Below, piece by piece: positions 1 to 5,398 of a stretch of DNA of 6,796 nucleotides. The DNA is from an uncultured Candidatus Saccharibacteria bacterium. GTDB taxonomy: Bacteria > Patescibacteriota > Saccharimonadia > Saccharimonadales > Saccharimonadaceae. A program made the position numbers and the translations under genes. Location: assembly GCA_934700415.1 (NCBI GenBank), contig CAKUXN010000029.1:1-6796 (forward strand), in the 5' to 3' direction. Position 1 is the first letter of the stretch, and the number at the start of each line of letters is the position of its first letter. Under the pieces are notes generated by a model. That model did no database searches and was not told the origin of the DNA. It saw only the letters and a program-made list of their open reading frames with translations.

Positions 1-1
1 A

Positions 2-664
2 ACGATAGGTATCCACATTGACAAAAATGACAAAGTGTGCTATAATAATAAGATAGTTCCGTTTGATACGGAATATCTTTATCTCGCCTTCAATAAACCA
101 GTTGGATATGTTTGTTCGCGGCGAGCCCAGGGTTCCACACCGACTCTATATGAACTTTTACCAAAAGAATATCAAAAATTAAAAACCGTGGGTCGCTTAG
201 ATAAAGATAGTTCCGGCTTAATATTACTTACTAATGATGGCGATTTTGCTTTTCAAATGACACATCCTAAATTTCACAAAATTAAAATTTACGAAGTCGA
301 GCTCGATCGTCCGCTTGAGCCCTTTCATCAACAAATGATTTCCGATTACGGCATCATGCTCGATGATGGCCCTTCAAAATTTTTAATTATGAAGAATGAG
401 CTTACAAAACCGTCTTCTTCGGGACGCTCCTCGCGCCCGTCTTCACGGGGCTCGTCGCTGCGTCCTCGTAGCGACTGCGGATGCCCCTCAGAAGAGATTT
501 CGCAAGCTCATTATATTGTTAGCATTTCCGAGGGCCGCAATCGGCAAATCCGCCGTACATTTGCGGCATTGGGGTATAGGGTTACAAAGCTCCACCGTAC
601 GGAATTTGGCAAATATCAATTATCTGGACTAGAGCCAGGTAAATATGTTATTATTAAACCATGA
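2..664 (+). CDS. 16S/23S rRNA pseudouridine synthase, RsuA/RluB family, 5'-truncated by the window edge
   Basis: The enzyme isomerises a uridine in ribosomal RNA to pseudouridine. The signature GRLDKDSSGLILLTNDGD lies at about 191-244, with the catalytic Asp codon at 200-202. NKPVGYVCS precedes it, and the C-terminal motif SEGRNRQIRR followed by LHRTEFGKYQLSGL is typical of the RsuA/RluB/RluE/RluF group. The frame is open to the left edge, and its first codons (IGIHIDKNDKVCYNNK) resemble the end of an S4 RNA-binding domain, so I infer the true start lies upstream. A GTG at 35 could be mistaken for the start, but it lies within this S4-like stretch. Between the catalytic core and SEGRNRQIRR the protein carries a Ser/Arg-rich, low-complexity insertion of about 30 residues, encoded by a palindromic DNA element (395-512). 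The stop TGA (662-664) overlaps the next gene's ATG as ATGA, suggesting coupled translation. The family is clear; the exact rRNA target cannot be read. Confidence 0.9.
   Translation, partial: TIGIHIDKNDKVCYNNKIVPFDTEYLYLAFNKPVGYVCSRRAQGSTPTLYELLPKEYQKLKTVGRLDKDSSGLILLTNDGDFAFQMTHPKFHKIKIYEVELDRPLEPFHQQMISDYGIMLDDGPSKFLIMKNELTKPSSSGRSSRPSSRGSSLRPRSDCGCPSEEISQAHYIVSISEGRNRQIRRTFAALGYRVTKLHRTEFGKYQLSGLEPGKYVIIKP
18..46 (+). promoter_or_regulatory. Consensus promoter-like sequence inside the pseudouridine synthase reading frame
   Basis: TTGACA (18-23) and TATAAT (41-46) are both perfect and are separated by exactly 17 nt. An extended -10 (TGTGC) precedes the TATAAT. The site lies within what I read as coding sequence, so it could be an internal promoter feeding the 3' part of this gene and the FtsA-like gene, or a chance match in AT-rich DNA. 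A related sequence occurs at 6665-6696 (26 of 32 positions identical). Confidence 0.35.
395..512 (+). repeat. In-frame GC-rich palindromic element, copy 1 (inside the pseudouridine synthase gene)
   Basis: The outer arms AATGAGCTT (395-403) and AAGCTCATT (504-512) are perfect reverse complements. A second stem pairs TCTTCT (413-418) with AGAAGA (490-495). Next, GGGACGCTCC (421-430) pairs imperfectly with GGATGCCCC (479-487). Two apical hairpins follow: CCCGT/ACGGG (436-440/445-449) with a CTTC loop, and GTCGCT/AGCGAC (454-459/470-475). The centre is clearly more GC-rich than the surrounding gene. It is translated as a Ser/Arg/Pro-rich stretch without a stop, at a place where relatives have a short loop. 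It shares the 16-nt core at 415-430 (TTCTTCGGGACGCTCC) with the copy at 6275-6375. The element boundaries are my estimate from the arms. Confidence 0.7.
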
Positions 665-1881
665 GCACCATCTTAGCACTCGATATCGGTACTGAATTCG
701 TAAAGGCGGTTCTTGCTAAACCAGCCAAAAAAGGCGACCTAGAAATTTTGGGTGTTGGTAAGGCCAAACAGCAAGAAGGTAATATGCATGCAGGCGCTGT
801 TGCGGATATTCCAGCTGTAGTTGGAGTTTGCGAAGAAGCATTATCAATTGCCGAAGAAGAAGCGGGCGAGCGTGCTAATATTACAGTTGTCGGAATTGCG
901 GGCGAGTTAGTAAAAGGTAACACTACCACCGTGCGTTATGCGCGGCAAAATCCGAACAAGCCTATTACCGAAAACGAAATGAACGAAATCATCAAAAAAG
1001 TTCAAGAAAAATCTGGTGAAGTGGCAAAAAACACCATCGCGTTAGAAACTGGTAATGACAATGTGGAAATACGTTTAATCAATTCAGCTATCGTCTCATT
1101 AACAATTGATGGTTATAAAATCATGAATCCAGTCGGATTTAAAGGGTCCGAAGTCGTGATTCAATTTTACACTGCCTTCGCCCCACTTATCCACGTTGCT
1201 GCTATTGAAAAGGTCTGCGCAGAGCTTAATCTAGATTTACTTACTGTGGCTGTAGAGCCATTTGCGGTTTGCCGTGCTTGTCTCGGCGACGATCCAGATT
1301 CAAATTTTTCTGGAGTGGTTATGGATATTGGTGGCGGCACTACCGATATTGCGGTAGTTGATGATGGCGGCGTTGAAGGCACTAAAATGTTTTCTATTGG
1401 CGGTAATAGCTTCACTCACCAAATTGCCGAATCACTCGGTGTCGACCGTGAGACCGCCGAAAAATACAAATTAAATTTTGATACCGGTGTACTTGACGAT
1501 CGCATTAAGGCTAAAGTCGAAGCTGCCATTTCAAGGAACATATCAGTCTGGCTAACTGGTGTAGAAGTGGCACTAGAAGAATTTGATAATATCGGAAGCT
1601 TGCCGCGCAGTATTTTATTATGCGGTGGCGGAGCCAGTTTATCCTTAATCCAAGAAACTCTTGCCGTCTCTGATTGGTATAAAGATTTACCATTCGCTCG
1701 CCGTCCTGTCATTCATTTAATTGATACAGCAGAACTTCCTAATCTCAAGCTTGAAGAACATTCGGTCGATCATTCTTTTGCCACCGCGCTCGGTCTTTTG
1801 CGGGTTGGCGTAGACACGCTCGCCGGAGCCCCAGAAGAAAACAAAATTAAAGCCAAAATCGCTAAATTATTATCAAATTGA
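661..1881 (+). CDS. FtsA/PilM-family actin-like ATPase (FtsA-like cell division protein)
   Basis: This is a 406-residue protein of the actin/Hsp70 ATPase fold. The phosphate-1 loop is LDIGT (7-11), phosphate-2 is MDIGGGTTDIAVV (221-233), and the adenosine-binding motif is LLCGGGASL (319-327). The segment around 30-165, including GVGKAKQQEGNMHAGAVADI and a region aligning with the FtsA SHS2 (1C) domain, favours FtsA over MreB or DnaK. FtsA proteins tether FtsZ to the inner membrane and organise the septum. The end, NKIKAKIAKLLSN, is rich in Lys and hydrophobic residues and could form the short amphipathic helix by which FtsA holds the membrane. PilM, a type IV pilus ATPase of the same fold, is the main alternative. 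No ftsZ or pil gene is visible beside it. The ATG at 661 overlaps the preceding TGA (ATGA) with no strong Shine-Dalgarno, which implies translational coupling. Confidence 0.85.
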   Translation: MSTILALDIGTEFVKAVLAKPAKKGDLEILGVGKAKQQEGNMHAGAVADIPAVVGVCEEALSIAEEEAGERANITVVGIAGELVKGNTTTVRYARQNPNKPITENEMNEIIKKVQEKSGEVAKNTIALETGNDNVEIRLINSAIVSLTIDGYKIMNPVGFKGSEVVIQFYTAFAPLIHVAAIEKVCAELNLDLLTVAVEPFAVCRACLGDDPDSNFSGVVMDIGGGTTDIAVVDDGGVEGTKMFSIGGNSFTHQIAESLGVDRETAEKYKLNFDTGVLDDRIKAKVEAAISRNISVWLTGVEVALEEFDNIGSLPRSILLCGGGASLSLIQETLAVSDWYKDLPFARRPVIHLIDTAELPNLKLEEHSVDHSFATALGLLRVGVDTLAGAPEENKIKAKIAKLLSN

Positions 1882-1893
1882 TACGCTGGATGA

Positions 1894-2091
1894 GTAGTTA
1901 CGCGAGATGGATTTTTAACGAAATATCTTGACGGTAACAATGGCACAGGATTATTCTGGTCTTCATCAGATAGTCAGCAGAATTATCAGATAATGATTAC
2001 ACTTTATAGTATTAAAACTGCTGTTCAGACTGGACAAAATTTTGTAACGCGTAACTATGGCATATCTATGCGCTGTGTCTACAACGATTAA
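1894..2091 (+). pseudogene. Decayed C-terminal remnant of a FISUMP-type (Fibrobacter succinogenes major paralogous domain) surface protein
   Basis: The frame from 1894 to the TAA at 2089-2091 encodes 65 residues. They include TRDGFLTKYLDGNNGTGLFW (1903-1962), followed by WSSS and, near the end, YGISMRCVYND. The pattern G-x-FWSSS ... YG(F/I)S(V/M)RCV closing the protein is the usual end of FISUMP-type domains, which are abundant in surface proteins of Saccharibacteria. There is no start codon near the beginning, and the frame is closed upstream by TGA at 1891-1893. The frame matches that of the FtsA-like gene, whose stop lies four codons further up. I read this as the 3' stub of a lost surface-protein gene. 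The domain call rests on motif recognition only. Confidence 0.55.
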
Positions 2092-2116
2092 TACATGCTG
2101 ACGATCCACACAAAAT

Positions 2117-2137
2117 AACTCCCTTTCGGGAGTTTTT
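2117..2137. terminator. Bidirectional intrinsic terminator between the FISUMP remnant and alaS
   Basis: A perfect 7-bp stem AACTCCC (2117-2123) / GGGAGTT (2128-2134) closes a 4-nt loop. On the plus strand it runs into a T-tract (2133-2137), so it ends the pseudouridine synthase/FtsA-like transcript. Read on the minus strand the loop is GAAA and the stem is followed by ATTTTG, giving a weaker terminator immediately after the alaS stop codon. Confidence 0.75.
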
Positions 2138-2138
2138 A

Positions 2139-4019
2139 TTATGAGAGAACCGCCTTAATGCGCCTTATCCCCGCCGCAGAGGATTCTTCTTTGACGATCT
2201 TAAATTGCCCCAACATACCAGTATGTTCCACGTGTGGGCCACCACAAACTTCACGCGAGACGGGGCTACTAAAATCGCCAATCGTATAGACTTTTAAGAT
2301 ATCTGGATATTTATCCCAGAATTCGCCATGAGCTTTTAAAGTATTTCTAGCGTAATCTTTTTCGTATTCATCAAATACTACGGGAAGATCTGCCGCAATC
2401 CATTCATTTACTTGCGCTTCGACTTTAGTTAATTCTTCAGGTGTCATCTTATGGTCGAGGTTAAAATCAAACCTCACCCTATCAGCCGTAATATTAGAGC
2501 CTTTTTGCACTATATTTGGCGAAATCAACTTTTGTAGAGCCGCAAGAAGTAGGTGTGTCGCAGTATGATATTTTACCGTCTGTTCACCGTGGTCCTCTAG
2601 GCCGCCCTTAAACATTCCTTTACTCGCTGTCTGCGAGCGTTCACGCTGTTCTTTTAAGGCCTCGTTGAACTCGGCCCGATAATTCTCCGTTAGTTCAATG
2701 CCCTCACGATAACACTCTTCCACCGACAACTCCATAGGGAAACCATAGGTATCCTGTAGCTTGAAAATTTCCTTACCATCAATTATTTTATTATTGCGAG
2801 TTAGTTTCTTTAATTCTCTAATACCATTATTTAAAGTCTTTCTAAACGCTTTTTCTTCACGTAGCAGCACTTCAAGAGCTACTTCGCGGTGCGTTAAGAT
2901 TGAATCTTGTAAATCTGTGTAATTTTCAGCGATAATTGGCACAATTTGAGCCAAGAAATCCGAGGCAATACCGAGATCTAAAGCGCGCAAAATTGCTCTT
3001 CTTACTAATCTACGCATCGCATAACCATGCGCCTTGTTAGATGGTGTTAAGCCTTGAGCCGCTAGTAGATAAGCTCCACGAATGTGGTCGGCAATTACGC
3101 GCATCTCATCGGTATTATTATCGTACGACTTACCCGAAATCTCTTCTAGTTTTTCAATAATCGGATTCATCAGTGAAATCTTAAATACGTCAAACGAACC
3201 AATCGCCGCCGCCGCGATTCGTTCCAAGCCTCCGCCGAAATCGACATTTTTCTTTTCAAGTTCCGAGAAGCTTCCATCTTCATTGCGACGGTATTGCATA
3301 AATACTTGATTACCGATTTCCATAAACCGTGCCCCATCCGAGGCTGGATGTGCCAAGCCATATTTTTCTATGTCTTGTTTATCTTCCCCAAAATCATAAA
3401 ATACTTCTGAATCTGGCCCACAAGGGTCGCCGATTGGTGTGGTGTCACATCCACCTCCGCGACTCCACCAGTTTTCATGATCGTCATAGAAGAAAATTCG
3501 CTCTCCTGGCTTAATACCACGTTTATTGCCCGTAGCCGCCGAGCCGATTTCCGCAATCTCGGCGTCAATTCCAGCTTCTTTAAAGACTTTTTGCCAAATC
3601 TCTGCCGCTTCATTGTCGCGTGGAATGCCGTATTTCTCATTGCCGATAAAACACGTCACATAGATTTTAGACGGGTCTAATCCTACTACCGATGTCAAAA
3701 ACTCAAAGAAATTACGAATCTGTTCTTCCTTAAAATAATCACCGAGTGACCAGTTCCCTAGCATCTCAAACACGGTGGTATGTCGCGGGTCGCCGACATC
3801 CTCAATGTCCTGGAGCCTTAGAGAGGGCTGAGAATCAGTAAGACGTGTGCCCATCGGGTGCTCTTTACCAAGCAAAAACGGCAACAATGGCTGCATGCCA
3901 GAGCCAGTAAACAACGTAGTCGGGTCACCCTCAAGTACCAGTGGTGCCGGCTGAATCACTTTATGACCTTTTGACGCTTCAAACTCTAAAAATTTTTGTC
4001 TAATTTCATCTGCATTCAT
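2139..4019 (-). CDS. alaS: Alanine--tRNA ligase, compact form lacking the C-terminal C-Ala domain
   Basis: This cytoplasmic class II synthetase charges tRNA-Ala and hydrolyses mischarged tRNA. In the 626 residues I see the class II core at 1-270, with motif 2 in TTVFEMLGNWSLGDYF (81-96) and motif 3 in GGGLERIA (262-269). A helical tRNA-recognition region runs to about 460. The editing domain follows, with its zinc ligands in HTATH (485-489) and in CGGPHV (Cys592, His596). The protein stops at GIRRIKAVLS, where longer AlaRS (876 residues in E. coli) continue into the DHHA1/C-Ala domain. The roughly 100-residue beta-barrel normally before the HxxxH motif is also reduced to a short linker (463-484). 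I chose the ATG at 4017-4019, 10 codons inside the longest frame. It begins MNADEIRQKF like family members, and a TATAAT ends 7 nt before it, so the mRNA is probably leaderless. A longer start at 4049 would overlap that promoter. Confidence 0.95.
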   Translation of the reverse strand: MNADEIRQKFLEFEASKGHKVIQPAPLVLEGDPTTLFTGSGMQPLLPFLLGKEHPMGTRLTDSQPSLRLQDIEDVGDPRHTTVFEMLGNWSLGDYFKEEQIRNFFEFLTSVVGLDPSKIYVTCFIGNEKYGIPRDNEAAEIWQKVFKEAGIDAEIAEIGSAATGNKRGIKPGERIFFYDDHENWWSRGGGCDTTPIGDPCGPDSEVFYDFGEDKQDIEKYGLAHPASDGARFMEIGNQVFMQYRRNEDGSFSELEKKNVDFGGGLERIAAAAIGSFDVFKISLMNPIIEKLEEISGKSYDNNTDEMRVIADHIRGAYLLAAQGLTPSNKAHGYAMRRLVRRAILRALDLGIASDFLAQIVPIIAENYTDLQDSILTHREVALEVLLREEKAFRKTLNNGIRELKKLTRNNKIIDGKEIFKLQDTYGFPMELSVEECYREGIELTENYRAEFNEALKEQRERSQTASKGMFKGGLEDHGEQTVKYHTATHLLLAALQKLISPNIVQKGSNITADRVRFDFNLDHKMTPEELTKVEAQVNEWIAADLPVVFDEYEKDYARNTLKAHGEFWDKYPDILKVYTIGDFSSPVSREVCGGPHVEHTGMLGQFKIVKEESSAAGIRRIKAVLS

Positions 4020-4026
4020 GGGGATA

Positions 4027-4055
4027 ATTATAACAGATTTTACTTGCATTTTAAA
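4027..4055 (-). promoter_or_regulatory. alaS promoter, predicted leaderless
   Basis: On the minus strand a perfect TATAAT (4032-4027) lies 17 nt downstream of TTTAAA (4055-4050), a weak -35. Only 7 nt separate the TATAAT from the ATG at 4019. The expected transcription start therefore falls on or next to the start codon, leaving no room for a Shine-Dalgarno. Confidence 0.6.
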
Positions 4056-4072
4056 GAAAACCGTGCTATTAT
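4044..4072 (+). promoter_or_regulatory. Promoter of the small lysine-rich membrane protein gene, interleaved with the alaS promoter
   Basis: TTGCAT (4044-4049) is followed after 17 nt by TATTAT (4067-4072), with an extended -10 TGC at 4064-4066. Transcription would start near 4079, giving a leader of about 25 nt. The -35 lies inside the alaS promoter spacer, and the alaS -35 (4050-4055) lies inside this one. Confidence 0.6.
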
Positions 4073-4090
4073 AAACATAAGAATTTTAAT

Positions 4091-4096
4091 AAAGGA
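4091..4096 (+). promoter_or_regulatory. Shine-Dalgarno of the small membrane protein gene
   Basis: AAAGGA sits 6 nt before the ATG at 4103, good spacing for a canonical ribosome binding site. It fixes the start of the 62-residue gene and contrasts with the leaderless starts predicted for alaS and the desulfurase gene. Confidence 0.7.
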
Positions 4097-4102
4097 ATAA
4101 AC

Positions 4103-4291
4103 ATGGCACAAGCAAAAAAGAAAACTGCGACAAGAACTGCAAAGAAGACCACAGCGAAGCGCCAAGCCAAAAAGGGTTTTTGCTACGAAAAATATGATCA
4201 CAAGCAAGAGTCCAACATGATCTTTGTTATATCGATGAGCTTCCTTGCCGCCACTTTGCTCTTTGCAGATTTACTGATGATGGTAGCTTAA
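4103..4291 (+). CDS. Small lysine-rich, tail-anchored membrane protein of unknown function
   Basis: I do not recognise this 62-residue protein. Its first 24 residues are Ala/Thr/Lys-rich with ten basic and no acidic residues (KKKTATRTAKK, AKRQAKK), resembling histone-H1-like or other nucleic-acid-binding tails. A short linker GFCYEKYDHKQESN (25-38) follows, then one hydrophobic segment from about 39 to the C-terminus (MIFVISMSFLAATLLFADLL). By the positive-inside rule the basic part faces the cytoplasm and the helix anchors the tail. Inference: it may bring the membrane close to a polyanion such as DNA, RNA or the ribosome; nothing in the sequence proves this. The gene has its own promoter, a clear Shine-Dalgarno and a terminator after the TAA, which supports it being real and expressed alone. 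It diverges from alaS and converges on mnmA. Confidence 0.75.
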   Translation: MAQAKKKTATRTAKKTTAKRQAKKGFCYEKYDHKQESNMIFVISMSFLAATLLFADLLMMVA

Positions 4292-4305
4292 GTTTACTAT
4301 CCTTT

Positions 4306-4335
4306 AAAATATTCCGCTTTGGCGTGATATTTTTT
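4306..4335 (+). terminator. Intrinsic terminator after the small membrane protein gene
   Basis: AAAATAT (4306-4312) pairs with ATATTTT (4327-4333). After a 2-nt internal loop, CGC (4315-4317) pairs with GCG (4322-4324), closing a TTTG loop. A run of six T (4330-4335) follows. It lies 14 nt after the TAA of the small gene and touches the mnmA stop codon (4334-4336). On the minus strand the T-tract is short, so its use by mnmA is uncertain. Confidence 0.6.
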
Positions 4336-5398
4336 ATGCGATAATACCACCACCGATACAGACTTCGCCATCGTATAACACTGCCGATTGTCCACTGGCT
4401 GGTCGTTTAACTTCATTTTCAAAATAAAGTTTTTCTCCATCGAATTCTGCAGGGACCAATGGTGCGCGATGGCGTAAGCGTACCTGGAGAGAAACACGGG
4501 AAGAAAGTGGTTCTCGAAGAAACACATCCTTTAAAGTTAATTCCTTTGTCCAGATTGCTTCATGATTGAGATTTTTTGATACATATATAATATTATGTTC
4601 AAGGTCTTTTTTAACTACATAATACGGCATGCCGTCATTTGTCTCACCTGCTACGCCCGAAAGATAAAGCCCGTGGCGTTGCCCGATCGTATAAAATATT
4701 GCCCCCTCATGATATCCAAGTACTTTTTCGCTCTCAATTTCGCGAATCTCACCCGGCTCTATTTCAATATATTCCTTTAAGAAGTCTTTCATCCCTACCT
4801 CGCCTACGAAGCATACTCCCATCGACTCTTTTTTATAGGCATTATGGAGCCCATTCTCTGCCGCCAATTTTTTTACCTCTGGTTTTGGCATCTCACCGAT
4901 TGGGAATAAAGTATGTGCCAAGGCCTCATTCGAAATTCTATATAAGAAATACGTCTGATCTTTATTCGCATCCTTGGCCCTCAGCAGATTCACATGAACG
5001 GGTGACGACTCCAAGGTTGTACGGGCATAGTGTCCAGTTGCAATAAAATCAGCTCCCGCTTCCATCGCTTTCTCATAAAACAATTTAAATTTTATTTCTT
5101 GGTTGCACATTACATCTGGATTCGGAGTGTTACCTTTTTTAAATTCTGAAAGCATATATTCTACCACCTTGTCATGATACTCTTTTTCAAAATCCCAAAT
5201 CTCAAAATCAATCCCAAGTTTCACTGCTACGCGCTTCGCGTCGGCAAGATCTTCTGCCCAAGGGCATTTCATGCCAGGAAGATCTTTGGACCAGTTTTTC
5301 ATATAGATGCCAACTACGCGGTAACCTTGTTGCTTCAAAAGTAATGCCGCCACCGACGAGTCCACTCCGCCACTCATCCCTACATATACAGTTTTCAT
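4334..5398 (-). CDS. mnmA: tRNA-specific 2-thiouridylase MnmA
   Basis: MnmA activates U34 of tRNA-Lys, -Glu and -Gln with ATP and replaces the C2 oxygen with sulfur, giving s2U at the wobble position. The 354-residue protein opens with the PP-loop SGGVDSS (9-15). It has the first catalytic cysteine in MCNQEIKFK (Cys98), the TGHYAR motif (121-126), KDQTYFLY (146-153), and the second catalytic cysteine in GVCFVGE (Cys196). The C-terminal beta-barrel ends with SGQSAVLYDGEVCIGGG. Length and motif order match full-length bacterial MnmA, with no insertion. Its ATG overlaps the TGA of the desulfurase gene as ATGA (5395-5398), and an AAGGGA lies some 12 nt upstream, so translation is probably coupled. 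The neighbour is its likely sulfur donor. No TusA-E genes are visible, so transfer may be direct, as proposed for Bacillus YrvO-MnmA. Confidence 0.96.
   Translation of the reverse strand: MKTVYVGMSGGVDSSVAALLLKQQGYRVVGIYMKNWSKDLPGMKCPWAEDLADAKRVAVKLGIDFEIWDFEKEYHDKVVEYMLSEFKKGNTPNPDVMCNQEIKFKLFYEKAMEAGADFIATGHYARTTLESSPVHVNLLRAKDANKDQTYFLYRISNEALAHTLFPIGEMPKPEVKKLAAENGLHNAYKKESMGVCFVGEVGMKDFLKEYIEIEPGEIREIESEKVLGYHEGAIFYTIGQRHGLYLSGVAGETNDGMPYYVVKKDLEHNIIYVSKNLNHEAIWTKELTLKDVFLREPLSSRVSLQVRLRHRAPLVPAEFDGEKLYFENEVKRPASGQSAVLYDGEVCIGGGIIA

Noticed and set aside
35..37. GTG as the start of the pseudouridine synthase
   Set aside because: The frame is open upstream to the window edge with S4-domain-like residues, so the gene most likely begins outside the window.
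53..55. Leaderless ATA start 6 nt after the TATAAT at 41-46
   Set aside because: The spacing matches the desulfurase gene, but ATA starts are very rare and the upstream frame looks coding.
1879..2091. TGA recoding that would fuse the FISUMP tail to the FtsA-like protein
   Set aside because: TGA ends two other genes in tight ATGA overlaps and is absent inside the long genes, so it is an ordinary stop here.
4020..4049. A 10-codon N-terminal extension of AlaRS (MQVKSVIIIP)
   Set aside because: It overlaps the TATAAT promoter and adds residues not found in the family; MNADEIRQKF is the usual beginning.
4639..5046. A 135-codon plus-strand frame
   Set aside because: It lies antisense within mnmA, has no recognisable motifs or ribosome binding site, and is explained as a shadow of the real gene.
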